Part shown: in pieces, positions 41,659 to 49,955 of the stretch
Layout: each line of letters opens with the position of its first letter
Numbering within the stretch: position 1 is the first letter of the stretch
Assembly (NCBI GenBank): GCA_966211335.1
Contig: CBIHNF010000004.1
Coordinates: forward strand, 1-64,000
Length of the DNA: 64,000 bases
From: JAPWJZ01 sp966211335
Lineage (GTDB): Bacteria; Pseudomonadota; Alphaproteobacteria; Micavibrionales; UBA2020
Direction of reading: 5' to 3'
The notes under the pieces: generated by a model
Databases searched by the model: none
Told to the model about the DNA's origin: nothing
What the model saw: the letters and a program-made list of their open reading frames with translations, nothing else
Program-made: the position numbers and the translations under genes

Positions 41659-42315
41659 ATGACCCTGCTGCATACACGCGGGATTACGGTCGTCCGGCCG
41701 CAATCTGTCCCGCTCGGCTTTCCGGACATTACTGTTCAGCCAAAAGACAAAATCCTCATCCTCGGCCCCTCCGGCTGCGGCAAGACGACGCTGCTGTCGA
41801 TTATCGCGGGGCTGCTGGCCCCGACGACGGGGGAGGTTACATTCGAGAAGGAAAATTTTTACGCCATGCCCGCCCGCCAGCGGGATTTAAAGCGCGGCCG
41901 CGCCTTCGGCTTCGTGTTCCAGACGCTGCATCTGCTGCCCTCCATCACGCTCCGCCAGAACATCGCCCTTGCCGGAGATATGGCGGGTATCGCGGCCAAC
42001 GCGGCACGCATCGACAGCCTGCTGGCAAAACTCCAGCTTTCCACGAAAGCGCACCGCAAACCCGAAGCCTTAAGCCAGGGCGAACAGCAGCGCGCGGCGA
42101 TTGCACGGGCAGTATTGAACAGCCCGAAAATCATCGTCGCGGATGAACCCACCTCCGCGCTTGACGATACCAATGCCAAGGCCGTGCTTGAACTTCTCAT
42201 GGCGCAGGCGGATGAAACCGGTGCGGCGCTCGTGATCGCGACGCATGACAACCGCATTGTGCCCTCATTTTCGAAAGTCATCCGCCTGCAAACGGCGCAG
42301 AAGGAGGCCGCATGA
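41659..42315 (+). CDS. ABC transporter ATP-binding protein (LolD/MacB type)
   Basis: A 218-residue ABC ATPase. Walker A is GPSGCGKTTL near residue 36, the Q-loop FVFQTLHLLPS near 89, the ABC signature LSQGEQQRAAIARA near 138, and Walker B IIVADEPTSALDD near 158. This subfamily pairs with FtsX-like permeases. TAGGAGTGTC lies ahead of ATG 41659. The permease begins inside its stop (ATGA). With the two DUF3299 proteins downstream this is likely an envelope or metal-linked mechanotransmission system rather than a simple importer. Confidence 0.88.
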   Translation: MTLLHTRGITVVRPQSVPLGFPDITVQPKDKILILGPSGCGKTTLLSIIAGLLAPTTGEVTFEKENFYAMPARQRDLKRGRAFGFVFQTLHLLPSITLRQNIALAGDMAGIAANAARIDSLLAKLQLSTKAHRKPEALSQGEQQRAAIARAVLNSPKIIVADEPTSALDDTNAKAVLELLMAQADETGAALVIATHDNRIVPSFSKVIRLQTAQKEAA

Positions 42316-43517
42316 GCCCGCTATCTCTCGCCCTCGCCTCCATCCGGTCGCGGCGGCTGAACACGTTCCTCTGCATTTTCTCGACCGCAGCAGGGCTTGC
42401 GCTTCTCTGCGCTGTCATGCTGCTGTCGCAAGCCATGAGCGCGGGCCTTGCCCGCAACATCGAAGGCGTCGATATCGTCGTCGGCGCCAAGGGCAGCCCG
42501 GTGCAGCTGATTTTATCCTCCCTGTACCACGCCGATATTCCGAACGGAAATATCGAGCAGGCGGATGCCGATAAAATCACCAAGCTTCCGCAGGTCAAAA
42601 GCGTCATTCCGCTGGCCCTCGGCGACAATTACCGTGGCTGGCATATCGTCGGCTCCAGCCTTGATTACCTGAAGCTCTACGGCACTGGCTATGCGAGCGG
42701 CGGCGATTTTGCCAAACCGTTTGATGCGGTGGCAGGTGCGCTGACAGGCCTTCACACTGGCGATAATTTCGCCGGTATTCACGGCTATGCGGCAGATGGT
42801 GATGATATTCACCACTATCACAACTACACCATCACTGGCGTGCTGAAGCCGACCGGCACGGTACTCGATCGCCTGATCGTGACATCGGTCGGCAGCGTGC
42901 AGCAACTGCATATGCACCCCGATGCGGACGACCCGGACGGGGCGGAGGACATGAAGTTCGGCCATCAGGTGACGGCGCTGCTGGTGAAGGTGAAAAGCCC
43001 TCTTTCCATCATCGGCCTGCCACGCCGGATCAATCAGACGACCAATCTTCTGGCCGCCAGCCCGAGCTTTGAAATGACAAGGCTGGCGCAGCGCATGGGT
43101 TTCGGCCGCGATGTGCTGACCTATTTCGGCAGTGCGGTAACGGCCTTGGCAGCACTGATGCTGCTGTCATCCCTCACTTCCAGCCTTGCGGCGCGGCGCT
43201 ATGACCTTGGCGTGCTGCGCGTGCTGGGTGCGGCACCGCTGATGCTGTTCACAACAGTTATGGCTGAAGGGATTATCCTTTCCGCCGCTGGTACGGTGTG
43301 CGGCATCATCGCGGGACATGGGCTTGCCTATGGCGTCGCGGCGTCCATCCGTAGCCTGAACGGCTTGGTGCTGCCATCCAACCTCATCGCGCCGCAGCCG
43401 TCAGACGGCGTCATCTTGCTGGTCGGCCTTTTCATCGGGTTTGCGGCGGGCATCGTGCCGTCGCTAGCGGCGGGACGCACGGATATAGCAGCGCTGTTGG
43501 CACGCGGGAGGGGATAG
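42312..43517 (+). CDS. FtsX-like ABC transporter permease
   Basis: A 401-residue inner-membrane permease of the MacB/LolC type. One N-terminal helix (LCIFSTAAGLALLCAVMLLS) is followed by a large periplasmic domain of about 230 residues that opens GVDIVVGAKGSPVQLILSSL and contains a His-rich stretch DDIHHYHNY near residue 170. Three C-terminal helices form the FtsX domain (AVTALAALMLLSSL, VMAEGIILSAAGTVCGIIAG, ILLVGLFIGFAAGIVPSLAA) with the RRYDLGVLRVLGA coupling helix. The start overlaps the ATPase gene. The HHYH stretch fits a metal link. Confidence 0.88.
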   Translation: MSPLSLALASIRSRRLNTFLCIFSTAAGLALLCAVMLLSQAMSAGLARNIEGVDIVVGAKGSPVQLILSSLYHADIPNGNIEQADADKITKLPQVKSVIPLALGDNYRGWHIVGSSLDYLKLYGTGYASGGDFAKPFDAVAGALTGLHTGDNFAGIHGYAADGDDIHHYHNYTITGVLKPTGTVLDRLIVTSVGSVQQLHMHPDADDPDGAEDMKFGHQVTALLVKVKSPLSIIGLPRRINQTTNLLAASPSFEMTRLAQRMGFGRDVLTYFGSAVTALAALMLLSSLTSSLAARRYDLGVLRVLGAAPLMLFTTVMAEGIILSAAGTVCGIIAGHGLAYGVAASIRSLNGLVLPSNLIAPQPSDGVILLVGLFIGFAAGIVPSLAAGRTDIAALLARGRG

Positions 43518-43528
43518 TCATTCCACGC

Positions 43529-44086
43529 TTGCCCGTCAGCCGCCTCAACATCATTTTCGCCGCGCTGCTTCTGCTCACGGCAATCTGGGGATATGTTGAA
43601 ACCGCCGGAAAGCCGCTGCCCCCAAAACAGGGCGATGCCGCTTCCCGGCGGCAGCTGGCGATTGACCGGCTGTTTGGCGGCGATACATTTTTCGACCCCG
43701 CCGCGGAAGATGTGCTGACCCCCGCGACCAACGATAACGACAGCATCAGCTGGAAACAGCTGGCGAAGGCAAAGCCCGGCCCCAAGCCGCAGTTTGATAA
43801 AGAACTGCTGGGTTATGAAGGCCGCAGCGTCACCATCACAGGCTATATGTTTCCGCTGGCCGGCATCGCGGCGCAGTCGCATTTCCTGCTCAGCGCCTAT
43901 CCGCCAGGCTGCCCATACTGCCTGCCGGCGGGGCCGACGGAGCTGATCGATATTGAGGCAACATCGGATATTCCGTTCAGCTACGGCCCGCTCACCATCA
44001 CCGGCATTTTTCACCCGCTGCAAAAGCCCGAGGAGACCGCCGACGGTTTTCTCTACAGGCTGACAACGGCGAAAATCCTCAAATGA
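43529..44086 (+). CDS. DUF3299 protein 1, exported
   Basis: A 185-residue protein with an N-terminal membrane or signal segment (LNIIFAALLLLTAIWGYVET). The DUF3299 domain near residues 105-185 has SVTITGYMFPLAG, HFLLSAYPPGCPYCLPAGPTE with a Cys-x-x-Cys, and LTITGIFHPL. The start is TTG at 43529 with GGGAGGGG about 12 nt upstream; an in-frame ATT at 43520 is another possibility. It lies between the permease and a second DUF3299 gene whose ATG overlaps its stop. The CxxC may bind metal. DUF3299 next to an FtsX-type ABC pair recalls the zinc-regulated zrg genes of Vibrio; that comparison is from memory. Confidence 0.78.
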   Translation: MPVSRLNIIFAALLLLTAIWGYVETAGKPLPPKQGDAASRRQLAIDRLFGGDTFFDPAAEDVLTPATNDNDSISWKQLAKAKPGPKPQFDKELLGYEGRSVTITGYMFPLAGIAAQSHFLLSAYPPGCPYCLPAGPTELIDIEATSDIPFSYGPLTITGIFHPLQKPEETADGFLYRLTTAKILK

Positions 44087-44643
44087 AAGTTCCCGCTATG
44101 AATATCCTTCGCCTGTTTTTCATTCTTGCGATCGCCTTCTCTACCTGTGCCCTGAAGAAGGAAAAATACATCGTCACACATAGCACAATGACGGGCACCA
44201 TTAGCGTGCCGGACAGCAGCGCCACCAGCCAGCCTGCCGACGAGCGCAAGGCGCAGGATGCGCTGCCGAAATCGAAAGACAAAGTCTGGGAAGACTTAAG
44301 CAATACCAAGGTAAAGCTGGACGAGAAAACCGGCCTCTTCAACATGGAGTACAGCGACAGCGTCAAGGCGCTCGAAGGCAAAAGCATGGCAGTGACCGGC
44401 TTCATGATGCCGCTGGAGGGCGGCGAGGAGCAGACCCACTTCCTGCTCTGCAAGCGCACGCCCACCTGCCCCTTCTGCATGCCGGGCGGACCGACGGAAG
44501 TCATCGAAATCAATTCCGACAAGCCCGTGAAATGGGTGGACGACATGGTGCGGATAGAGGGGAATTTGAAGCTGCTGCCGCCGAACGACAACGGGATGCT
44601 TTATCAGCTGAACGCCGCGAAAACGGTGCCGATGGCACCTTAA
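44083..44643 (+). CDS. DUF3299 protein 2, exported
   Basis: A 186-residue paralogue of the preceding gene, with MAVTGFMMPLEGG, HFLLCKRTPTCPFCMPGGPTE (CxxC plus one extra Cys) and VRIEGNLKLLPP. The N-terminus has a hydrophobic stretch ending in Cys (LFFILAIAFSTC), which could be a lipoprotein signal, but Thr before the Cys is unusual for a lipobox. The ATG at 44083 overlaps the stop of DUF3299 protein 1. Last gene of the five-gene cluster 41277-44643. Two paralogous DUF3299 proteins side by side suggest a heterodimer or serial metal carriers. Confidence 0.8.
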   Translation: MKVPAMNILRLFFILAIAFSTCALKKEKYIVTHSTMTGTISVPDSSATSQPADERKAQDALPKSKDKVWEDLSNTKVKLDEKTGLFNMEYSDSVKALEGKSMAVTGFMMPLEGGEEQTHFLLCKRTPTCPFCMPGGPTEVIEINSDKPVKWVDDMVRIEGNLKLLPPNDNGMLYQLNAAKTVPMAP

Positions 44644-44695
44644 GCATTATGGCAATAATATTTGACGGCTTTAGCCCCATTTGCTAAAGGTTTTT

Positions 44696-45388
44696 ATGGT
44701 TAAAGCCGTCCTCATCGACCTCGACGATACGCTGATTGAAACGCAGGCCCTGTATATCGACGGCCTCGCGCGGCTGACCCGCGTCATTCAGGCGCACCGC
44801 TACACCACCGACAAGGATATCCGCACCTTTTGCCTGCAGCGCCTTGTCGACCTGTTCCCCACCCATGGCTACAGTGCCGCCGCCCTGCCGCAGGGGTTTG
44901 AAGATACCTTGCGCCATTTCATTCCGGAGGCCTCACCTAGCGACATCAAAGCCGCGCGCGATATCGCCGCCGATGTTTTCACCCGCACCGCGACATTGAA
45001 GGACGGCGCGGCGGAGGCCATCGCCATGCTGGCGCAGCACTTCCCGCTGCATCTGGTGACGGCGGGCGATGAAGCCGTGCAGCGCCATCGCATTGGCGCC
45101 CTACCGTTTCGGGAGATGTTCAACAGCGTCACGATTGTGCCGGACAAGACAGAGCAGACCTATCGCGACGTTTTAAAGGTGATCGGCGCATCAGCGGCGG
45201 AAACGGTCATGATCGGCGACAGCCTGAAATCCGACATTATTCCCGCGACATCCGCAGGGCTGCAGGCGATTTTTATTGAGACCAGCAACTTCAAAAAGCT
45301 GGAAATGCAGGGCCAGAACCTGCCGCCAAAGGCCTTGCAGAAAAGCAGCCTGATGGAGGCCGCGCGCTTTCTGACGCGCCGGATTTAA
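44696..45388 (+). CDS. HAD-superfamily hydrolase
   Basis: A 230-residue haloacid dehalogenase-type phosphatase. Motif I is LIDLDDTLIET near residue 6 (nucleophile Asp), motif II LVTAGDE near 119, the Lys lies in VPDKTEQTY near 147, and motif IV is MIGDSLKSDI near 171. A helical cap domain lies between 20 and 90. The start at 44696 follows AAAGG. It ends convergently with sufE, overlapping 4 nt. Typical substrates are phosphorylated metabolites such as phosphoglycolate or nucleotides; the exact one is not evident. Confidence 0.87.
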   Translation: MVKAVLIDLDDTLIETQALYIDGLARLTRVIQAHRYTTDKDIRTFCLQRLVDLFPTHGYSAAALPQGFEDTLRHFIPEASPSDIKAARDIAADVFTRTATLKDGAAEAIAMLAQHFPLHLVTAGDEAVQRHRIGALPFREMFNSVTIVPDKTEQTYRDVLKVIGASAAETVMIGDSLKSDIIPATSAGLQAIFIETSNFKKLEMQGQNLPPKALQKSSLMEAARFLTRRI

Positions 45389-45783
45389 ACCCCTGTAAAG
45401 GCGCGTACTTTTTCCACCATCGAATAGAAACCGTTGCGCCGGTTGGGGCTGATGTGCTGGTCAAGGCCCAGCTCGCTGAAGAGGGCCGGTACGTCAACTG
45501 CAGCCGCTTCCGCCTTGGTTTTGCCCACAAAAATAACTTCGACAATGGCGATCAGGCCCTTGACCAGCGCGGCATCGCTATCCGCGGCCAGCGTCAGCCG
45601 GCCATCCGCATCCCAGCCCATGACCATCCAGACCTGGCTCATGCAGCCCGGCACCTTTGACGCCGGCGTTTTGAGGGCTATATCCATAGAAGGCAGCTGC
45701 TCGCCGAGGGAGATCAGATAGGCGTATCTATCCTCCCATTCGTCCAAAGCCTTAAAGTTATCCACAAGCTCGTCTATATTCAT
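45385..45783 (-). CDS. sufE: Cysteine desulfuration protein SufE
   Basis: A 132-residue SufE protein that accepts persulfide sulfur from the desulfurase SufS for iron-sulfur cluster assembly. The acceptor Cys is in KVPGCMSQVWM near residue 47. DEWEDRYAYLISLG at the N-terminus, the GLIAIVEVIFVGKTKAEA centre and LGLDQHISPNRRNGFYSMVE at the C-terminus are all typical. It stands alone; no other suf gene is nearby. A TTATCCACA matching the DnaA-box consensus falls inside its first codons, probably by chance. A gap of about 215 bases to divergent clpX follows. Confidence 0.94.
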   Translation of the reverse strand: MNIDELVDNFKALDEWEDRYAYLISLGEQLPSMDIALKTPASKVPGCMSQVWMVMGWDADGRLTLAADSDAALVKGLIAIVEVIFVGKTKAEAAAVDVPALFSELGLDQHISPNRRNGFYSMVEKVRAFTGV

Positions 45784-45998
45784 ATTCCTGATAAGCCTTT
45801 TTTAACTGCTCAAGGCGCTAAAATAGGGCGAAACGGGCTTGAAAGCCATGCCTGTTTCGGGGTATCTCCATTCTCTTGATAATGTACTTAAATACCTGAT
45901 CAAGAACGGTTGGCAAGGCGCGAAGTCTGTTCTATCTTAAGGGTATGTCCTGCCGCGGAAACGGCAGGAAGCGGGAATAGAAAAGGAAAAAAAATACA

Positions 45999-47315
45999 AT
46001 GAGCAAGACCGGTTCCGGGGATTCGAAAAACACGCTGTATTGCTCCTTCTGCGGCAAAAGCCAGCATGAAGTGCGCAAGCTGATCGCGGGCCCCAACGTG
46101 TTCATTTGCAATGAGTGCGTCGAACTCTGCATGGACATCATCCAGGAAGAGGACAAAACCCAGCTGGTCAAATCCGGCAAGGGCATTCCGACGCCGAAAG
46201 AAATCAAGAAAGTGCTTGATGATTACGTCATCGGCCAGGACCGCGCGAAACGCGTCCTCGCGGTCGCCGTGCACAACCACTATAAGCGTATCGATGAGGG
46301 TCTGGCGAAAGGCTCCGAAATCGAACTCGCGAAATCCAACATCCTGCTTATCGGCCCGACCGGTTCCGGCAAGACCCTGCTCGCGCAGACACTTGCCCGC
46401 ATCCTCGACGTGCCCTTCACCATGACCGACGCGACGACGCTGACCGAAGCCGGTTACGTCGGCGAAGACGTCGAGAACATCGTGCTGAAACTGCTGCAGG
46501 CTTGCGATTACAACATCGAGCGCGCGCAGCGCGGCATCGTCTACATCGACGAGGTCGACAAGATCTCGCGCAAGTCGGACAACCCGTCTATCACCCGCGA
46601 CGTGTCGGGCGAAGGCGTGCAGCAGGCTCTCCTGAAGCTGATGGAAGGCACCATGGCCTCCGTCCCGCCCCAAGGCGGCCGCAAGCACCCGCAGCAGGAA
46701 TTCCTGCAGGTTGACACGACCAACATCCTCTTCATCTGCGGCGGTGCCTTTGCGGGCATCGACAAGATCATCTCGAAACGCGGCCGTTCCAACTCGATCG
46801 GCTTTGGCTCCGACATCAAGGGACCGGATGAACGTAGAGCCGGTGAAGTCCTGCGCGACCTGCAGACGGAAGACTTGCTGAAGTTCGGCCTCATCCCCGA
46901 GTTCGTCGGCCGCCTGCCCGTGCTGGCGACCCTCGACGACCTCGACGAGACCGCGCTCATCACCATCCTGACCGAGCCAAAAAACGCGCTGACGAAGCAA
47001 TACGCCCGCCTCTTCGATATCGAGGGCGTGAAGCTGACCTTCCAGGACGACGCCCTGAAGGAAATCTCCAAGCGCGCTATCGAACGCAACACCGGCGCCC
47101 GCGGCCTCCGCTCCATCCTCGAGATCATCCTCCTCGACACCATGTTCGAACTGCCGGGCATGGAAGGTGTTGAGGAAGTGGTCGTGAAGGGCGAAAACGT
47201 CATCAACGGCACGGCTCCCATGCTCGTCTTCTCCGACAAAAAGAAGGTGAAAGACAAAGACAAGAAAGCCGCGAAAGAAGCCAAAGACAAGGAAGACACG
47301 GCCGCCGCCTCCTAA
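45999..47315 (+). CDS. clpX: ATP-dependent Clp protease ATP-binding subunit ClpX
   Basis: A 438-residue AAA+ unfoldase that delivers substrates to ClpP. The N-terminal zinc-binding domain has four Cys in YCSFCGK and FICNECVELC (residues 9-42). Walker A is GPTGSGKT near 119, the pore loop GYVGEDVE near 152, Walker B IVYIDEVDKI near 182. The C-terminal domain ends in a long Lys/Asp-rich tail (DKKKVKDKDKKAAKEAKDK) beyond the usual end. Neither clpP nor lon is adjacent, unlike the common clpP-clpX-lon order. A strong terminator follows. Confidence 0.97.
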   Translation: MSKTGSGDSKNTLYCSFCGKSQHEVRKLIAGPNVFICNECVELCMDIIQEEDKTQLVKSGKGIPTPKEIKKVLDDYVIGQDRAKRVLAVAVHNHYKRIDEGLAKGSEIELAKSNILLIGPTGSGKTLLAQTLARILDVPFTMTDATTLTEAGYVGEDVENIVLKLLQACDYNIERAQRGIVYIDEVDKISRKSDNPSITRDVSGEGVQQALLKLMEGTMASVPPQGGRKHPQQEFLQVDTTNILFICGGAFAGIDKIISKRGRSNSIGFGSDIKGPDERRAGEVLRDLQTEDLLKFGLIPEFVGRLPVLATLDDLDETALITILTEPKNALTKQYARLFDIEGVKLTFQDDALKEISKRAIERNTGARGLRSILEIILLDTMFELPGMEGVEEVVVKGENVINGTAPMLVFSDKKKVKDKDKKAAKEAKDKEDTAAAS

Positions 47316-47334
47316 GGCAGCAGCCCTTCCAGAC

Positions 47335-47366
47335 AAAACCCCGCAAGGCAACTTGCGGGGTTTTTG
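47335..47366 (+). terminator. Intrinsic terminator after clpX
   Basis: AACCCCGCAAG pairs with CTTGCGGGGTT (loop GCAA), followed by five T. Confidence 0.92.
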
Positions 47367-47423
47367 TTTGCGCTTTTCCATCGTGGCGCGATAGGCTTAA
47401 GCAGCTCTTTTTGGAGAATTCAT

Positions 47424-48449
47424 TTGAGTAAAAATTTAGCGCTTTGCCTAATTGCTTTAAACTTCACCCTCACCTCTCACGCCCGTGCCGAAGAAAAAGT
47501 CACGCAGCCGATGGCGAACAGCTATTGCGCACACTTCGTCGAGAAGCCAGATGATTTTAAGCCAATAAAAAATACAGACGTTTGCATAGCGAATGAACGA
47601 CAAGCAAACGAAAAAGTACCTTGTTTTGAAACCAAAGTTTTCGGTGCGCATGAACCCAGAAAATTTGCCGTTTTGCCTATGGGCGGGACTTGTCCGGGCG
47701 CGACAATCCTTGAACTGGATAATTTTGTACAGCCGCCGAATGTTTTTCAGACTGTTAAAGGAAGTTGGGAACATGCGGCAGGCAGTCAATACGTGGATCA
47801 AGCGTACATTGCCGTACAATATGATGGCCAATTATTTTTTACAAATTCCAAAAAATCTCTTCTTCAACTCGCCACGGACCGTGGCAACGTGGTCCTTTGC
47901 CAAATAAAAAACGAATTAAAAAAATGGCATAGTCCGGACGTCTGCCAGGAATTCGCGGATAATAAGTTTACTAGTCTAGAAAACCGGCTAGAAAAACGTA
48001 AAAGGGCTAAAGACTATGTTGTCGACGCCTTGCCTTCTATGGACATTCCCTACGAAACCGACGTTGATATAAATAACGACGGAAGGCCGTATAAAGTTTA
48101 TTCCGTTGTTTACGATTCCAGCGCCGGTTGTGGCGGCAGGAGCGAATTTCTATCTATAGGTGGAAATATCCCTGAAAAGAAATATGGCCTGAATGTCGAA
48201 CTCCGCAAACTCACAAAAATTGATCTTGGTCAGGAAGGCCACTGGTCGTTTATAAAAATTCAAGGCAAAAACTATCTCGCAAAGAACGCAGAGTTTCCTT
48301 CCCAAGCATCCGCGAGTGAGCCTCTTCGGCAGGAAGAAGATTTTGGCGACCGAGTCCTCTATGCGGCTGCCGGCTGGCATTTCGAAGAAATTTGCCGTCT
48401 TAAACCCCTCACCAAAAAAGTTTTCGACACGACAGAGAGCTTTAAATAG
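47424..48449 (+). CDS. Exported protein of unknown function, AT-rich
   Basis: A 341-residue secreted protein beginning TTG at 47424 after TTGGAGAATTCA; the signal peptide is SKNLALCLIALNFTLTSHARA. The mature part has about eight Cys (for example NSYCAHF, TDVCIAN, GGTCPG, GNVVLCQ, SAGCGG) and a section VDINNDGRPYKVYSVVYDSS resembling a calcium-binding or lysozyme-inhibitor-like loop. It ends with AAGWHFEEICRLKPL. The gene is clearly AT-richer than clpX beside it, which suggests acquisition from elsewhere. It has its own terminator. I do not recognise the family. Confidence 0.7.
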   Translation: MSKNLALCLIALNFTLTSHARAEEKVTQPMANSYCAHFVEKPDDFKPIKNTDVCIANERQANEKVPCFETKVFGAHEPRKFAVLPMGGTCPGATILELDNFVQPPNVFQTVKGSWEHAAGSQYVDQAYIAVQYDGQLFFTNSKKSLLQLATDRGNVVLCQIKNELKKWHSPDVCQEFADNKFTSLENRLEKRKRAKDYVVDALPSMDIPYETDVDINNDGRPYKVYSVVYDSSAGCGGRSEFLSIGGNIPEKKYGLNVELRKLTKIDLGQEGHWSFIKIQGKNYLAKNAEFPSQASASEPLRQEEDFGDRVLYAAAGWHFEEICRLKPLTKKVFDTTESFK

Positions 48450-48462
48450 CGCCCGAAGAAAA

Positions 48463-48494
48463 AGCCCCGCCGGATAAACCGGGCGGGGCTCTTG
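48463..48494 (+). terminator. Intrinsic terminator after the AT-rich exported-protein gene
   Basis: AGCCCCGCC pairs with GGCGGGGCT with extra GG/CC pairing inside; the T tract is short and interrupted. Confidence 0.7.
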
Positions 48495-48531
48495 TCTCCT
48501 CTAGGGAAGAGAACTTGATCCTAGTCCTGCT

Positions 48532-48597
48532 TTAAGGCTTCGGCGGTTTCGGCACGGGCGCTTTTTGGGCAGGTTTTTGCTGAGTGGGCTTTGTCAT
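48532..48597 (-). CDS. Possible 21-residue Lys/Pro-rich peptide
   Basis: ATG at 48597 is preceded at ideal spacing by GGAGG. The frame encodes 21 residues of Met, Thr, Lys, Pro, Gln, Ala and Val only, with repeated PK/KP steps and an end KPPKP, then TAA. The strong ribosome-binding site and the biased composition argue for a real peptide. It could bind nucleic acid or SH3-like partners, or be a leader; nothing is known. The rest of the 250-base gap holds the terminator of the previous gene. Confidence 0.4.
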   Translation of the reverse strand: MTKPTQQKPAQKAPVPKPPKP

Positions 48598-48701
48598 GAT
48601 AATGCCTCCAGTTTTTCTAGGTTTTTTGTGTAAGCCTATTCAGGCTACGCCGATGACGGCTGGCGGCAATCGCGGATTTCTATTCAAGAGAGGTAACGGC
48701 T

Positions 48702-49436
48702 TTAGACGCCTGATATCTTGAGCAAAATAAAAGCAACCGTTTTTGCATAATCACTTTTCTGGGCGGCGGTCAGGGTTTTGTCCTGCGCGAGTCTGACATA
48801 GGCGACTTCGGCGGCGGTAAGGCCGGCGGCATAGGTGACTTTGGCTGTGCCGTACTGGGCGTTATAGATTTCGGTGGTTCGCTGGATAATGCCGTTGTAG
48901 CCGTAGTGCCAGATAAATGCTTCCACAACAGCGGCGCGGCCCATGGCGGCGGCGGCGGTTACGGGTGTCCAGCCGGCGGCATTGGGCACATCGACCTGCA
49001 ATCCGGCTTCCACGGCGATTTTCAATTGAGAATCGATCTCATCATCCCGCGACCATTTGGCGATGTATTGCGCGAGGGTCGAGCCGTGGGAGCCGGAGCG
49101 GTCATTGAGCCGTTTCGCCCCTGCTCCACGTAACGCTTCCTCCAGCCAGTGAATTGTCATGAGCCTGCCTGCAACTGGCGATGCGGGCGCGGCGATGTTA
49201 AAGGGCGTGTCACCGCGCGTATCGCCGAGGTGCGGATTTGCACCGGCCTGTAACAACAGGGAAACGGTGTCCTCGACATCCACTCCAGCGCTTTCGGCGG
49301 CGGCGGCGTGGTGCAGCACCGTCCAGCCGTTTTCATCGGTCGCGTTCACATCCTGTGGCATCACCGCCAGCCAGTCGCCGATATGGGCGAAGCTGTGCCT
49401 GGCGGCATCCCGCAGAATGTCTTCCGTCGTGGACAT
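48702..49436 (-). CDS. Ankyrin-repeat protein
   Basis: A 244-residue protein with three to four ankyrin repeats: NGWTVLHHAAAAESAGVDVE, RGDTPFNIAAPASPVAGRL, then AGWTPVTAAAAMGRAAVVEA near residues 155-175. The C-terminal quarter (TYAAGLTAAEVAYVRLAQDK, ending LLKISGV) is helical and unlike the other ankyrin genes here; it lacks both the KxVKFK tail and the 80-residue domain. The ATG lies 4 nt after the creA stop, so both are on one transcript. No signal peptide. Function unknown. Confidence 0.8.
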   Translation of the reverse strand: MSTTEDILRDAARHSFAHIGDWLAVMPQDVNATDENGWTVLHHAAAAESAGVDVEDTVSLLLQAGANPHLGDTRGDTPFNIAAPASPVAGRLMTIHWLEEALRGAGAKRLNDRSGSHGSTLAQYIAKWSRDDEIDSQLKIAVEAGLQVDVPNAAGWTPVTAAAAMGRAAVVEAFIWHYGYNGIIQRTTEIYNAQYGTAKVTYAAGLTAAEVAYVRLAQDKTLTAAQKSDYAKTVAFILLKISGV

Positions 49437-49440
49437 AAAA

Positions 49441-49938
49441 TTACTTCAGCTGCGCTTTCCCCGGCTGCACACCGTTCCACGCCATGGGGGCGACGACGGC
49501 GATGGAGGTGTCGGGGGAGCCTTCGATCACGCGCGTCGTGCGCACGATGTAAACGAGGCTGCCGTTTTCATGGTCGTACAAACGGTCGATCTGCAGCGTC
49601 TTGAAGATCAGGGAGCGGTGTTCATCGAACACCTTTTCGCCCTCGTCATCTCCCTCGATTTTATCGGTGTAGGAAATGGGGCCGGTCTGCGAGCAGGAAA
49701 CGGAGGCGATGGACGGGTCTTCGGCAAGCCCGAGGCCGCCCTTGATGCCGCCGGTCTTCGGCCGCGCGACATAGCAGGTGATGCCCTTGATTTTCGGATC
49801 GTCAAAAGCCGTCACCACGATTTTGTGGTTGGGGCCGACAAGCTTGAAGGCTGTCGACACCGCGCCGATTTCGCGCGAATTGTCAGCGAAGGCGGCTGTA
49901 GAGAGGAGAAGGAAAAGGGCGAGGAAAAGATGTTTCAT
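49441..49938 (-). CDS. creA: CreA family periplasmic protein
   Basis: A 165-residue protein with signal peptide MKHLFLALFLLLSTAAFA and the CreA pattern: REIGAVSTAFKLVGPNHKIV, VTAFDDPKIKGITCYVARPK, TGGIKGGLGLAEDPS, SVSCSQTGPI (two Cys), then RSLIFKTLQIDRLYDHENG and LVYIVRTTRVIEGSP. The family is named from the E. coli cre locus; its function is not established. It leads a two-gene unit with the ankyrin gene 4 nt downstream. Confidence 0.93.
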   Translation of the reverse strand: MKHLFLALFLLLSTAAFADNSREIGAVSTAFKLVGPNHKIVVTAFDDPKIKGITCYVARPKTGGIKGGLGLAEDPSIASVSCSQTGPISYTDKIEGDDEGEKVFDEHRSLIFKTLQIDRLYDHENGSLVYIVRTTRVIEGSPDTSIAVVAPMAWNGVQPGKAQLK

Positions 49939-49955
49939 GAGTAAAACTTTCTAAA

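Noticed and set aside
45768..45776. TTATCCACA (DnaA-box match) in sufE, with a second copy at 55587-55595
   Set aside because: Two isolated boxes 10 kb apart, one within coding sequence and neither with an AT-rich unwinding region or dnaA/dnaN/parAB nearby; not an origin.
45837..45863. Possible heat-shock (RpoH) promoter ahead of clpX
   Set aside because: CTTGAA is present, but the downstream element has the wrong spacing and lacks the C-rich -10; too weak to annotate.
45900..47381. 493-codon open frame opposite clpX
   Set aside because: It lies entirely antisense to a clear clpX, has a low-complexity Phe/Val/Asp/Arg-rich translation and no ribosome-binding site. It is an effect of GC-rich third codon positions.
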